DNA from: Gonatopus flavifemur
Lineage: Eukaryota > Arthropoda > Insecta > Hymenoptera > Dryinidae
Length of the DNA stretch: 64,000 nt
Direction: 5' to 3'
Assembly: GCA_018340375.1 (NCBI GenBank)
Contig: JAFFJZ010000006.1
Span: 20,900,001 to 20,964,000, forward strand
A program made the position numbers and the translations under genes. Below, one piece after another: positions 47,001 to 59,499 of this stretch (position 1 is its first letter; each line of letters starts with the position of its first letter). The notes under the pieces were generated by a model. It made no database searches. It was not told where the DNA came from and saw nothing but the letters and a program-made list of their open reading frames with translations.

Positions 47001-48080
47001 ACGTATCAAGCCTTTTCTCCTTCTGGGAAATCGCGGAAATAAGGGAGAAATTATTTCTTAGAATCAACAAGATGGTACATTTAACACGACTGCTGCAATA
47101 CAGAGAAAAAAATGAGAAAAAGAGAAATTTTTCTCCACTTTTTTTCTTCTCATTTTTCACAATTTTTCAGCATAATGTATTTCCGTGAAATAAATGAGGG
47201 GATTCGATAACGAACGGATATTATCAAATCAAACGTTTTTCTCCTCATTTTCAAATTCATATTGATGACTTGTCGTTTTAAATAATCAATTAACTTTACA
47301 ACATCGACACGAATATTCAAATGTTTCAAGTACTTTCAATAATCCATGATTATTATGTACAACGGTATTTGTGTTTTTCTTTCTTTCTCTCATGTTCTTT
47401 TTTCGGTTGAAATCAATAATGATATCAATTGAAAGAGGAAAAAAAATATATCAAACAGCCATGGTTATACAAAACTTCGTATCGTAATATAATTAATTGC
47501 TCTCGTGCTGATTAAAAAGAAATTAATCCACCGTGATGTTGTTTACCTTTGAGCGCAGTAAAGGGACCTAAGAGCCATGAGAAATATGCAAATTATCTTT
47601 GGGATATAATAATAAATGTCAAATATAATGAAATTATATTACAGATACTACAGATTCATTGCATTTCCTTGTATCATCATGACCTACTTTTCGAACGATT
47701 TTATTTTGTGCTTTGAAAGAAATCCATGGAAAATCGTTATATACATGCATGATTATAATTTATATTCATTTCTGTGTATCGATTGATTGAAAATAATGTA
47801 TCCAATATCTAGTTATCTCTCATGAGATATTGCAAAAGAACGTTTACCTCAAGTAATTGATTATAAATGTCAAATTTCAATTTAATCCAAGTTTGAAATT
47901 GCAAAACCATCAAAAGCATCTCATTTTGCGAAGCAGCCCTTCAATATTTCATCCATAATCCATTCTAATGAATCATTCAAATTTCCTCAGCATCAGATCA
48001 TCAACTTCGAATAATCACCGGGTATTTTTCTACTTGTTTCAGGTGAGTCCAAAGTTGCAGCTATTTCAAATACACGATTG
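44100..48080. other. Fold-back-poor island, no recognised gene
   Basis: Short frames only, a TTC-rich tract near 44862-44880 and an (AT)n tract near 45857-45880. Contains an RNA-like fold at 45383-45451. Confidence 0.45.
45383..45451. other. Candidate three-way-junction fold
   Basis: Outer stem agcggaatg (45383) with cattccgct (45443); inner hairpin cacgg...ccgtg (45405-45423); second inner hairpin ggtcg-gaactt-cgacc (45428-45443), which overlaps the outer stem by one base. Hand-drawn, energy not computed. Could be a structured RNA or chance. Confidence 0.3.
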
Positions 48081-48655
48081 AAGAAGATGATTTGGGTAAT
48101 TAGCGATTGAATTTTATTTGTAAAAACTCTGTTCTTCATTCCTGTATTTTTAAGGAATTTCATTAATAAGTAAAGGATTATCTTCTCAAAGAAGTCCTCT
48201 TAGTGAACTGTATTCTTAAACATCTTCAACTTCAAATTTCTGTATTTTTGAAAAACTGTATCCTTCAATATCTCTATTTTCAAATATCTGTATTCTTAAA
48301 GGAATGTCTTTCTAAAGAACTGTATTCTGGATATCTACATTCAGGTGGATGACTATTGAAGAGTTGATAATTGTTGTTGTAATGTTCATTGTCGATTCTT
48401 ATTCCATCGCCAATATATCCTCAATAGCTATTCGCTTCGATATAGTTATTAAGAATACAGTCCAAGGAAAATACAGATATTTAAGAATTGAGATACGTAA
48501 GAATACAGTGCTTTGAGAATGAAATTCTTCAAGAATACAGTTTTCTGAGAAGACAATTATTCGAGCATAGATACAGGATTATAGAATAGACACAGGTTTT
48601 TGAGGATACAATTCTATGGGACTATAGAAATTAAGAATACAGTTTCTGTTCTGCC
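48080..48655. repeat. AATACAG/CTGTATT fold-back family, copy 1
   Basis: Left half is rich in ctgtattctt and ttctcaaa, right half in aagaatacagt. The centre lies near 48385 (attcaggtggatgactattg). Copy 2 is at 63183-63545 and has the same central phrase. Confidence 0.75.
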
Positions 48656-49350
48656 GAATTGTATACATCTTTTTTTCATACTTTTTACACTAATTTTACA
48701 GTATACGCGTAAAAATTCACAACTCTACTGATTTCTGATTTTTTCGTTCGAATTTATCTGGCAGAGGAATGCAGCGTGTCATGTACTTTGATATTTCAAG
48801 CTCATAAAATTCATTGAAGTACATTTAATTTACCGATAAATACCGATGTTCCATTAGTAAAACAAATGTTTCGTGCGAATGCGAGTCTCTTTTTTTCCCT
48901 CATAGTCGTATCCACAGTTATTCTTGGAATTATGTTGATGAATCAATAGAACGATAAATCAATACATAGGAAAACAACGCATAACGGTATATAATTAATC
49001 CCGAGTTTTTGAAAAATCTGTATTTTTATAAGTCAACTCCCTGCGTCGCTTCCCTGGAAGCCAAAGTTTCATGTCCATGAGAATTGTTTGCACATATACA
49101 AGATAGATTTTTCATTTTTCGTTCCATATGGATTGAGTTTTTAAAAAAGAAAATTGTATTTTGTGTGATAATGCGATAGAATGACGAGTGTGAATGTGTA
49201 TTCGTTCCTTCGATACTGTGCTAATGATATACAAGAGCATATGATCGATATTATTTCCAATTGGCGTGTTAGATAAGGGAATAGACGATAGTGCCTATCC
49301 GATACTCTTGAGGCTGTTGTAGCTAATATCTGCCGCTGCTACTGTTGCCG

Positions 49351-49353
<3 letters not shown>

Positions 49354-49383
<30 letters not shown>
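49354..49383. repeat. CTG trinucleotide microsatellite
   Basis: An uninterrupted run of ten CTG units, preceded by an imperfect (CTGC/CTA) tract from 49331. Not within a recognised coding frame. Confidence 0.9.
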
Positions 49384-49387
<4 letters not shown>

Positions 49388-50605
49388 ATCATCGTCTTGA
49401 AGATAAATCTGCATTAATTATTAACGATAACACGGTATATTCTCTCTCCCGGTATTAGTTACCATTAGCTAATCATTATGCTAATGACAACACAGCTCGT
49501 ACGTACTACTACGAGACGATGACGTAGAATTGGATTGACGTGTGAGGATACACTTGATTATCGTTCTTTGGTCAACGAGCATCAGGATCTATGCGTTGAC
49601 GATACTGATAATACTAACAATAATAATAATAATCTTATTGGAAGATGAGGAAGAGAGTTGAGATAAGTAACGAACCACGATGTCGTCTCGTAATAGTAAT
49701 TAGGTTGGCTAATCACCCTCTAACTATGTTATCTTAATGGTTGGCCTGACGTTATACCGAGACATCCCACACGTATACAACCTATTCTCGATTGTTTCGA
49801 TAGGTTTCTATCCGCCATGCAGTGCATGTTGTTCCGACGCTCCACGCTCTCGCGTAACATATACACCCTTGTAATGTAACACAACGCCTACGAGAATGTT
49901 GTTTGCAGGGAATTTATGCAACCAACACCGCCGATGTCAATATAGTTGGACCAAGTACAATGAGGGTTGTTCCTCTCCAAGGACAGAAGCATCGGATACC
50001 GTATCTAATGCAATAATGTCTTTTCTCTTGCATATTATCTCTATGTTCACTTCTCTCTCTCTCTCTCTCTCTCTTCTGGTGATTGTGAAACTGGCATAAA
50101 ATAAAATATCCACGAATGTCATTCAATCCCATACATCCACTGATTATAACCCTTCGAAATATCTATATATATATACATACACACAAACATTAAAAAACGT
50201 ATTCCTTTTAACTTTAATTAGAAGATAAAAATTCCAAGAGCAACTAATAATAATGGGGATGAAGGAAGACTTTCAAGTGGCGGTAAAGATTTTAACACCT
50301 CTCGTAACGAAAGGATGATCATAAAGAGGGAGAGAAAGAGTGATTAAAGGAAAGTTACCGTCAGAATGTAAGTTTGATGAACTTTGATGTGGTAGACAAA
50401 TAAAGGAAAAAAAAGAAAAATGAAAAAGACAAGAGACTATAAAAGAGTGGCGGAAGAGTGGAACAAAAAAAAAAGAGAACGACGAAGAAATCGATTGACA
50501 AGTTTTACGACGGGTTTTACAAAAGTGACTAATTTTCTCATGTATTTTATCTATTTTTTATTGTGTTATTTTTTTTCTTTCCCTTGATGATCTGGAGATC
50601 CCTCT

Positions 50606-50673
50606 CGGCTGGCTCGTTGAAACCGTTGAAGCGGTTTTCATTGTTAAACAACGACGATCTTTCGAGCCAGCCG
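50606..50673. other. Candidate nested stem-loop
   Basis: cggctggctcg at 50606 pairs perfectly with cgagccagccg ending at 50673; inside, tgaaaccg pairs with cggttttca around a short loop. Hand-folded only. Confidence 0.35.
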
Positions 50674-51009
50674 GCAGATACTTGCCGCCGTCACGTACGG
50701 TAGTTCGTGGCTTCCCTCTTTCCTCCTCTTCTCCTTTTTTCTTCATCCTCTTCTTTTTATATATACTTTTGTTCAATACTTGGCATGCAAAAAGCTTTGA
50801 TATTTAGCGATAGCGGAGGGCTTGAGATACGTGATCGATGACGTTTTAATCGAGCGGTGGGATATTATCCATCATCCGGTCAGTTACTTTTGATAGGGTG
50901 AAGTATTTCGTGTTGTTCCGCCTTTATGATATTCGCTTTTTATTGTATTCGATTATTCCTCGGGTCTCGTAAGTTCCCTATGGTAGCTGGGAATTATTTG
51001 TGAAAGCTG

Positions 51010-51310
51010 AGTGGCTCACAACTGCTCGTTCAGTGATCCATGTGCGTATGCTTGACCAATGGTACAATTATGAACCAGGCCTGGCACAAGACCTGCCGAG
51101 ACTTGTCTTGAACAATTTACCTCGGACCAAGGGTTTTCCGAGCCTGGTCCAATTGATATGCCAAGCATCTTTCACCAATGCTTCTTTCATCATAGATTTT
51201 GATGAAGAAAGTTTGAAAGGATTTAATCTATATTTCAGCTTAACATTCTCTCTCGGAATATCTTACATGAGTCATAATCAAACGATGGTACAAATGTGCC
51301 AAGACTGAGA
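51010..51310 (-). repeat. GACAAGTCTCGG-core dispersed repeat, inverted copy
   Basis: Inverse of the units at 10860-11145 and 30350-30545: ggcacaagacctgccgagac, ttgtcttgaacaattta, gcttctttcatcatag and catgagtcataatcaaacga. Confidence 0.75.
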
Positions 51311-51449
51311 CAGGCTTGGGTTTTTGTTCAGTCTTATCAATACAATGGGGATGGCATCTCGAAATGTCTTTCAGAGATCACGTTTAAAGGTAGCCTATTA
51401 TCATTGAGGTGGATTTTATTCTTTATCATAGTGTGTGGAATTAGGATGT

Positions 51450-51720
51450 GGGCCCGATTGCCATGTGCAACTCTTTAGCCATTGTGAACTCGAAATTCAG
51501 TCACCAATCAAAACGCTTGTTTTTTACGCATGTGTCAAACTTGTACCAAGTGCAATAGCTATTTCAAAACTATGTACCATCACTGGCTGATGATTGGCAC
51601 CGACGGGACAGTTATGGAACGATATTGGTTCAGTTGTTCTCAACTCAGATTCTTCCCTGACACGTGTTCCAACCCTGGGACAAGTTTGGGTGTTTTTTTC
51701 AGTCATATCCACACTTTTCC
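51450..51720 (-). repeat. GCCAAGACTGAAAAAA-family dispersed repeat, inverted copy
   Basis: gccattgtgaactcgaaatt, acttgtaccaagtgcaat, gacacgtgttcc and tttttttcagtcat are the inverse of the order at 27748-28065. Confidence 0.65.
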
Positions 51721-51885
51721 AGAAATAAATATCGAATTTTCAATTATTCAAGATACCTCAAAAAACACACTCGTCTAATTCGCGTCAGATTTTTCAAATG
51801 TTTTAAGGAGGACTGATTGGAATTCTCTTTAACGTGAAATACACTGTACAAAATGCGTTTCAAAAGTTTTCTTTCATACTAACCA

Positions 51886-52500
51886 ATCAGAAAAATTCGA
51901 ATTATGCCAATGTTGGCATAGTGCAGTACAGGTGCAGTACAGTGCCAGTATTGGGTCTTCAACACTTGGCCAACGCGTACGGGATCAGTACCGAATACAT
52001 AGAAATACAGTGCTATGGCCTGTACTGATAAACCAGTACTGAGAGCTTAATGCTGGCCAGATACTGATCCAGTATAGGCACTGCACTGATTGCGACTAAT
52101 CCCGAGCAAGAATTTTCATTGGGTGTTCGGTCAGGACCAGATCTGGTAAGCTTTATTTCAAATCAGGCCCTGATATGGAATGTAACGCACCGTTGTATCA
52201 AAACCCGATGTAACGAACTAAGGTAGGGCGTGCCAAATTACAAACCCATCAGGATCAGGTCTGGTTAACTCTAATCAAGCGTACCAAATCGTGGCCTTAC
52301 CAGGACCAGATCAGGCGGGCCAAAGAAAGGTGAGCCCTTTCACTGTCCGATCGGGCGCGTATTGAACATGAGACTGGCCATGAAAATTTTTCTGCTCGGG
52401 AATAGTATTAGTGCTCAATTCCCAGTACAGAAAAACGTCATCATCTCAAACAAATGCCAGTACCCTGCCAGTTTTGGCCAGTACTGTGAATTCCTCGTTG
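51886..52500. repeat. CAGTACTGG fold-back family, interrupted copy 2
   Basis: accaatcagaaaaattcgaa at the left and gtgaattcctcgttggg at the right; cagtactg modules throughout. Interrupted at 52101-52400. Comparison with copy 1 (25478-25805) supplies the empty site. Confidence 0.8.
52101..52400. mobile_element. 300-bp inverted-repeat element nested in CAGTACTGG copy 2
   Basis: Ends cccgagcaagaattttcat and atgaaaatttttctgctcggg are inverted; interior carries gatcaggcc / ggccagatc-like modules. Flanked on both sides by AAT, and the uninterrupted relative reads gcgaataatggcatcag, so AAT is a 3-bp duplication. Confidence 0.85.
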
Positions 52501-52504
52501 GGTA

Positions 52505-52735
52505 CTGATGGATTTCGTTCACTCATTGTGGAGGAATTGCTTTTTCATGAGAAATGAGGAATTTTTCCACCACTTTCAGGGATTATTTTGTTTTTTGGAT
52601 GTTGAATCATCTAAAAATGAAAGGAAAGTCCATCCAATTATTGTGAAGAATTCCCTATCTATAGAGGAACTTTGCTGCCACTGTTTTTTGACAAAAATTT
52701 CACAATTATTCATTACAGTGTACACATCACCCTTC
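52505..52735 (-). repeat. GGTGGAAAA/TTCCTCC dispersed repeat, inverted copy
   Basis: cattgtggaggaattgct, aatttttccaccactttc and attattttgttttttggatg are the inverse of the 22530-22690 unit; ends near cattacagtgta. Confidence 0.65.
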
Positions 52736-52834
52736 GACCTTTCGGGTTATCAAATTTTCGAGCCCTGCAACTTCATTTCGTTGATTCCCGTTACAAGTTT
52801 TTCGAGGAAGTCGACAAGAGCATTAACCACCACT

Positions 52835-53600
52835 ACCCAGGCGAGTAATACCAAGACTGACAATTGGACCATTACTGGCATCAAGCTTGGTATGCCTATG
52901 CTTGGCCCACCGTAGCTGACTGAGCGTTGATAGAGCCTTGAATACCAATGCCAGGACCGAGCATATTTTGCCGTGTTTGATTCAATTTTTGTTGATCATG
53001 TCTCGACTGATGCTTGGCCCGTCACAGCTAACCAACCCTTCGCTACATTCGATTTATTTCTCGTCAACCAAGCTTTAATCGACACTTGGCTCGCCGTAAG
53101 TCTAGATATAGCCACATGACGTGGACTTGGAATTTATTCGCATTCCAGAAACTTGAAAGAGTATACGCCTGAATGTACATCAGCCCAAATACGGGTATCC
53201 TCTCAACGTCCTCCCAGATAGTGCAAGAGTCCTAAAAGAGTTCTTCATGAATCCATTTCATTGATTCTGAACTCTGTCAGAACTCTTGTGCTATCTGGAC
53301 TAAAGTGACTGTGTCGAAATCCAAATTCCGAAATTTCATGTGTCGGAATATATGATATTGAATCAAGCTTGGATGCCAATAATTGAACTATCCTATTCGT
53401 TAAGGTTGATTGTATATCAATCATGGCACCAATATCGATTCAAATCATAAAACCAATATTGAATCAAGCTTGGATGCCAAGCGTTGAACATCATTATCAT
53501 CCCAAACATTAATCCAATTTGGTGCCAATGTTGGTAACGATGCTAGGCCCGTGTTGACTAGCATTGGCTCAAGCTTGGTACATTTGTCAAAGCATACCCG
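52835..53600. repeat. AAGCTTGG-rich compound repeat
   Basis: Many degenerate caagcttggtatgcc, atgcttggccc and ccaatgttgg modules. An internal palindrome (cccagatagtgcaagagt / aactcttgtgctatctgg) lies at about 53214-53302. Boundaries are uncertain. Confidence 0.55.
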
Positions 53601-53619
53601 GGTATGCTTTCAAAACGAT

Positions 53620-55780
53620 CCAAAATACACGAGTTACCCGAAAAATGGCAGAAATGTATCTGAGAACGAGGAAGATGATTTTTAATTATAAACATTGTAT
53701 TCTCTTTGATAATAAGCTAAACAAAAATTGTCATTCCAAGCACCTGGCATCGAAAGGCCACATATTTCTCTCTAATCTGGATATGACGGTATTAATATAA
53801 ATGCGTGAGTTGGCGCGTAACGAAGTAAAAGGAGGAGAAGCATAAGAAGGAGAAGAAGAAGGGTTCGCGAGAGCTTGCGAGAGGAATTACAGCTAGATCA
53901 CGTCGTCGGAAGGATTCGTACAGGAAAGGCGCGCACCAAAGGATGAGCACGGCGCTTGAGTCTGAGGAAATTGCATTCCCCGCATCAATCTCTGTCGAAA
54001 GTCGTTTCTCTTTCTCCCTCTTTCAAACAGAGGTGGAGGACCTTTGGAATTTTTCAATATACCTATGCCGTGTGTTGTTACTGTTCACTACCGCTGCTGC
54101 TACTGCTGTTACTTTTTCTCTCATCTTTGTTTCTCGCAGCGATCCTCGCGTTTCACCTCCTCTTCCCTCCGCTCCACATAATTACTTTTCATTCCACACC
54201 GGAATACAATCCCTCTCTCTCTTCCACTCGTTGGGTAGAAACGAAAAAAGGGAAAGAACACTTCTCTCGGTATTCGATTTATCCAAAAGAGGAGGCAAAC
54301 AAAGGGTAAAGTTAATTCGATAATTCGTCGATTAGTGTGAAGGGATTTGATTACGTTTCTTTGAACACGCTGGGTGAATGGAACGATTGATGAACTCTCG
54401 GCTTCTTGGTCTCTCCATTGGATCTTCATTAGTGACCGCTGATACCGAATGAAATCTTTTTTTTCCCTCTTTCTTTTAGAATCTTTTCACTTCGGTATGT
54501 GAGAATCTGTGTGTGTATATATATGTATAAAATTGATCGAGAACAATATGACGACGTATCAAACAAAATCCAATATATCGGAGGACAATGGTTACGCTCT
54601 TTAGCTGTTACTCTGGTTTCTGTATTTTCAACTCGCAATATCTTCGCGTACACACAAACGCGGATAGCATGGAGTAATAGTTCTTTTATCGTAATACGTT
54701 GTACTTTATTATTATCATTATTATTTTTGTTATCGTTGTCGTTGCTTATCGGTTATTGGAAAATGCAACTTCTTTTTCCGATATTGGTATCAACCAACCG
54801 GTCTCTCTACGACTTTACCATAATTTTTTTTAATTTTCAAGTTTCGCTACCGGCGGTGCATGATTTTGGTCAGATGTGTCGTATATTGAATCCTTATTTA
54901 CGATAACATCAAACTCACGTGCGACCCGTTTTTGTTATGAAAAATCTACTGAGTTAGGTAACGAGATTTCACGGTCGTAAATCGTCCCGCGATTTGTATC
55001 ACAAGTTTTCTAATTCCGAAGAGAATGAAAAAGAGATGAAGAGGGAGGAGGAAGAGGAATACTTGAGTTGAGTTCTCTCTGCGGTTATAATGAGAAACCA
55101 TAAGCACGTAGGAAAGTGAGACTGCAGGTATCCGCTGTGGGGCCTTATGTTGCGACTTACGTTAGGTACGTGCTTACGGTTTACCCCGACGATCTTTAAG
55201 TAGCTCCGTAGCTTCCTCTCAATAGCTTACAAGATGTACGTGGACTCTTGAGGTGAAACTAGAAGCCATCGAGATGTGCATCATCGAAAGTATATGATAG
55301 GAATTTGTTATGTGCTTTAGAATTGAATGGAAGATTCATCGAATCTTTCTCGCCTTTTACGCGAGTTTTGTAAATCAATTTTAGAATCCAAAAATCACGA
55401 CCTCTGTTGGAAGATCAGAAGGAAGTGTACTGATAACAACTTCTCGCTCTTTAACGAGGGGGCCAAGAATTATAGCTGCAGATGGCGCAAAGGTGGAAAA
55501 TCCAAGCTGTGTTCAATCAAGATAACGATTTGACCCATTTCGCATATACAGTTTATGAAAGAATAAAATAACATGTACAATCTCAGTAAAAAACGACAGG
55601 CGTAAATCGTGTGGATAGTTACATCAACATGATTTCCCTTGACAACTGGAAAATTCCTTGTCTTCGGATTAGGGATGAATCTTTTTAATAAAAATCTGTT
55701 CTTTTATATAGAAGAATCATCCATATTTTATAGATTTTGTTGTAGTAAATGTCAATGAAAATCCGATGATATATACTGTG
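53620..55780. other. Fold-back-poor island, no recognised gene
   Basis: Short overlapping frames of biased composition; nothing with a recognised domain or convincing splice pair. Confidence 0.45.
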
Positions 55781-55952
55781 CAAAAATTCAGGAAATGTGA
55801 CTGTAACTTTTTTCGAATTCACTAAATTTTGATGACAATTTAGGATAAAGTGGCTGTTACACATTCTCTGCATTTTCAGAAGAAATTTCTTACAGTGTCT
55901 CATTTTTTGGATATTTTCAGACAAATTTTACTGAATTGTAAGAAATTTTAAC

Positions 55953-56176
55953 TACACTGTAAAAAATAATCAGAGTTTTCCTGTGTATGTCAACCTGAAA
56001 ATTTGGAAAATCAATTCCCGGAACATTTATATAAAATTTTTCCAAACTCTATGGGATTTGTCCTAACATTTAACAGTAAATTTCTGGAATAGTTCGGAAA
56101 ATTCCTAACGCATGTATGTGTTAATTACTTCACATAAATATATAGGAATTTTCCCATAGAAATTTTATGCAGTGTA
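55953..56176. repeat. TACACTGTAAAAAAT fold-back, copy 1
   Basis: tacactgtaaaaaataatc at the left; gaaattttatgcagtgta at the right, TA-bounded, 224 bp. Interior tttcctg, gaaaattcctaacgcatgta and cacataaatatatagg match 60533-60845. A related short sequence with agtcacattttctgaatttt occurs at 56256-56318 and 26460-26510. Confidence 0.8.
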
Positions 56177-56319
56177 AGTTTCTGAGCGTATTCTGACAGA
56201 CCAGTCAAATTTATTAAAATTCAGCAACATTCTTTTGTAAATTTAGAAAAAACTAGCTGTAAAAAATGACAGTCACATTTTCTGAATTTTCAGAAAGAAT
56301 TGTTTTTTTTACAGTGTAT

Positions 56320-57105
56320 CAGTTTTGGAATAGAAAAGAATAGATATTCTGTTCAAGAAGACAGTTCAGATAACTTCCAATCATATCGAATCACATTAAT
56401 TTGACATCATATATATACCGTATACCTGTATAATATTTTCATACACCCTCATCTTCCTTTGAAATCTTTAATCAAGATTCCTTATGTATAATTATCTTAC
56501 CTCCAACAACGTTTAACTAGGATCAAAGAACTTCAATGGTACTTTCCCATATTCATTCACTTCAAACTACTCCGGATTACCCAAGAGTGCCTTTAATTAT
56601 CTACCACTCATCCTCCATCAACCTGTGACTAGTATCGAACAATTTGTATACATATATAGGTTCTCTAACCATATTTATTCAACTCCGGGTACCTCAGAAT
56701 ACTTCGAGTTATGTTATAATTTCTTGAAGAATCCTGTATCAAGTTACTTACTTCTTCGAGAATTTGCTATGAACACCAAATATTGAACATTTCATCCTCG
56801 TAAGAGGAGTAATTCGATTTTTATTTTTATTTTCTTCCTCACGTGGCAAAAGAATTCTTGTATTTCAATTGTCTTCAACATCCGAAGATTTTCTCGGCAG
56901 TGAATTTCAGCATCCAACCCCATATCTGAAGAATCATGAAATCTGATTCGTGGTTGAGTTAGCCGAATCCATCTGGCAGGGTACGATCTTTTTGAGAAAT
57001 CGAAATCAATTGACCATAAATTCGTAATCTTGACATTCATGAATCGACGATTTTTGGAAATTAAAATCCCATTCAGGGAAAATTGAAGGAAATTGATTGG
57101 ACCCA
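56320..57105. other. No gene recognised
   Basis: AT-rich sequence with degenerate aactccggg/tacctc modules around 56560-56720. The 104-codon minus-strand frame here has no recognisable domain. Confidence 0.4.
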
Positions 57106-57108
57106 ATT

Positions 57109-57880
57109 AACCCGGTTACTAGTTTTGCCACGATCCGAGCTGATCCGTGTTGAGCTTCCCAATCAGAAAAAACCGAAGTATGCCAATGTTGACAACAGGC
57201 GGAGTACAGTGCCAGTATTGGGCCCCCAAGAGTCGGCTAGCACGTACCCAGTATGGAAAAGCGTTATCATTTCGGACAAATGCCAGTACTGGTGCAGTAC
57301 AGACCACCAGTACCCCGCCAGTCTTAGCCGGTACTGGCGCAGTACAGCGCTAGTTGTGAAATTCTGATTGGGCGTATTGCGCCGGTACTGAAGACCATTA
57401 CCGATTACCAGTACTGTGCCAGTACCAAGTACCCAGTACGGAAAAGCGTTATCATTTCGGACAAATGCCAGTACTGCTGCAGTGCAGACCGCCAGTACCC
57501 CGCCAGTGTTAGCCGGTACTGGCGCAGTACTGCGCCAGTTGTTCAATTCTGATTGGGTTTAAGCATGAGCTTGACTTGGCTCCTGTTTCTCACAGGGAGG
57601 ATCGGCTTGAAGATTGACTCGATAGATTTACTGCTCGGATCGGAACTCGGATTAGCTCGAAGATCGTCGAGCTAGATCGAAGATCCTACCATCTTCGTTC
57701 GAAATAAATGCGAATGAAAAATTTTTGTCTTCAAAAGCTCCTTCGAATTGAACATAATTCTGGCATTCGGATCGTATAAAATTATTGGGGACGAGTCGGA
57801 GATTGCCTCGGAATTTTGAGCTAATCCGAGACAATCTTCGATCCAGATCGAAGATCGTGGCAAAACTACCGGTTCCTACT
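57109..57880. repeat. Fold-back hosting CAGTACTGG copy 3
   Basis: ggttactagttttgccacga at the left mirrors cgtggcaaaactaccggt at the right; the right part itself pairs actcggattagctcga with gagctaatccgag. The CAGTACTGG element at 57158-57557 interrupts it. Confidence 0.75.
57158..57557. repeat. CAGTACTGG fold-back family, copy 3
   Basis: Ends cccaatcagaaaaaacc and caattctgattggg are inverted. The phrase ggaaaagcgttatcatttcg occurs twice, at 57246 and 57433, and gaaattctgattggg also occurs internally at 57357. This implies an internal duplication of the right portion. Confidence 0.85.
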
Positions 57881-58463
57881 CGGGATCGTGAATTGAAATA
57901 ATTACGCTTAGGGTTCGAAATGACCGGAGAAAGAATATGAAAAAAAAAAACGGTTTATTTCCGGCAACTTTCCCGATGTGTTTTTCTTCAGTAAAGATAC
58001 CGACAGATGCAAATCTCTTGTCAATTTTTACAAGCAGAAACATGCAGGGCAAAAATATAATGATCTTTGGGGGGGGGGGGTACGGTCTGTACGGTGGAAA
58101 AAAGACACTTTTACAAACATTTATTTATAAGATACGGTTGATTCTTACTGAATACAAATATCACAGTATTATAGAACAACTCTTCAAGAATATTTCGTGA
58201 TAATTTGAGTACAAAATATTTAAAACTCAGCCATTAGCGCCAAATCTGCCTAGAAGTCTAAGAAAAACATAGTTTTGTGGTGATCGCTATAAATCATGAC
58301 CCAATCATCTGACACAAAAAAAAACCAAAGTGATTCTATCAGTGTATGAGTTTCCCCAGGTAACAACGTCGAGTTTTTTTTTTTTATTGATCTTCGATTT
58401 TTGGTGACACTGGAAAGTCAAAAAACGTGATTTTTGCTTGAAAAATCGGCGTATTTGTGACTG

Positions 58464-59099
58464 CCCGTGAAAAAATCGTCCACGCGTGATCAGGCCTCAT
58501 TCATCAGGCGTGCTCAGGCGTGACCAGGCCTCAATTTTGTACCCACGTGATCAGGACTAATCACGCTCAATCACGCCCAATCGCGCTTGATTATGCTTCA
58601 TTATGAATAAAGAATTCAGGATCAATTAGCTATTCGTGAGGAATAAAACTGTAACAATTTTATAACAGACTAATTTATTGTCAATCATTTGTACTTATTG
58701 TGCTTATGTACTTTCCAGTTCTCAGGCATGATCAGGTGTGATCAGGCGTACGCGAATGTGTTCGGGGCTGACTCGGCCTGATGAAACATGTGCATTCGTG
58801 ATAAAAAAATCAACATAGCGTCATTTTGTATGGATACTTCTCATTTGGTACAATTTTGTATGATCATGGGCGAAAATGGTTTTTTCTGGCATAATCGCAC
58901 GCGGTCAAGCTCAATCACGGGTTTCCACGTAAGTACAAAATTGAAGCCTTCTCAGTCATGACGAAGCTGAAAAATGAACAATGAGGCGTAGTCAGGCTCA
59001 ACTCCGTGCGATCAGAGTTGAGTACGAATAATTTTGCCAAAAAATGTCCGTGATCAGGCGTGAACACGCCTAATCACATCTGAACGATTTTTTCACGGG
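58464..59099. repeat. CGTGATCAGG fold-back family, copy 2
   Basis: cccgtgaaaaaatcgtccac at the left, gaacgattttttcacggg at the right. Shares with 7520-8177 the phrases gcctcaattttgtacccacg, ggtttccacg and gtacaaaattgaagcctt. 636 bp, no protein frame. Confidence 0.88.
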
Positions 59100-59242
59100 T
59101 GCGAAACAAAAAATAACAGCAAACTTTGAAAAAACTCGACATTTTCACCTCATGAATTATACAGCGAAAGTGTGTACCAAATTTCAAAAAGATCAGTGCG
59201 ATAGATTCAAAACTACAGAGATCACCGACTTTGAGAACGTGA

Positions 59243-59489
59243 AGTGTGAAAGAATCGCTTTAAAGTTTTCCACATGGAAATCGCAATCTTTATTAACAGA
59301 TTGAAGACATCGCGGACAATAGAAGATTATCGCTTAACATCAGTCCAATAAATTTTCCACCTCAATAAAAAAAATTACTATTCGAATTCTAATGTATCGG
59401 ACTGATGTTGAGCGATCATCTTCTATTGCCTGCGATGTCTTCAATCTGTCAATAAAGATTGTGATTTTTACGCTTTTTCCTCTCAGTGT
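59243..59489. repeat. Palindromic MITE, about 247 bp
   Basis: cgcaatctttattaacagat, tgaagacatcgcggacaata and gaagattatcgcttaacatc on the left are mirrored on the right with few changes, centred near 59365. Right end ctctcagtgtag. Confidence 0.85.
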
Positions 59490-59499
59490 AGTTGAAATT

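Larger units (their letters stand above)
48660..50990. other. Fold-back-poor island with microsatellites, no recognised gene
   Basis: (CTG)10-like tract at about 49354-49383, TAA repeats at 49614-49631, (TC)n at 50053-50075. The ORF overlapping 49896-50099 is non-specific. Confidence 0.45.

Noticed and set aside
53943..54323. 126-codon frame starting MSTALESEE
   Set aside because: Competes with another open frame in the same place and has no family similarity I can recognise.
57083..57546. Frames of 94-127 codons on both strands
   Set aside because: They are translations of the CAGTACTGG repeat; the same peptides appear from copy 1.
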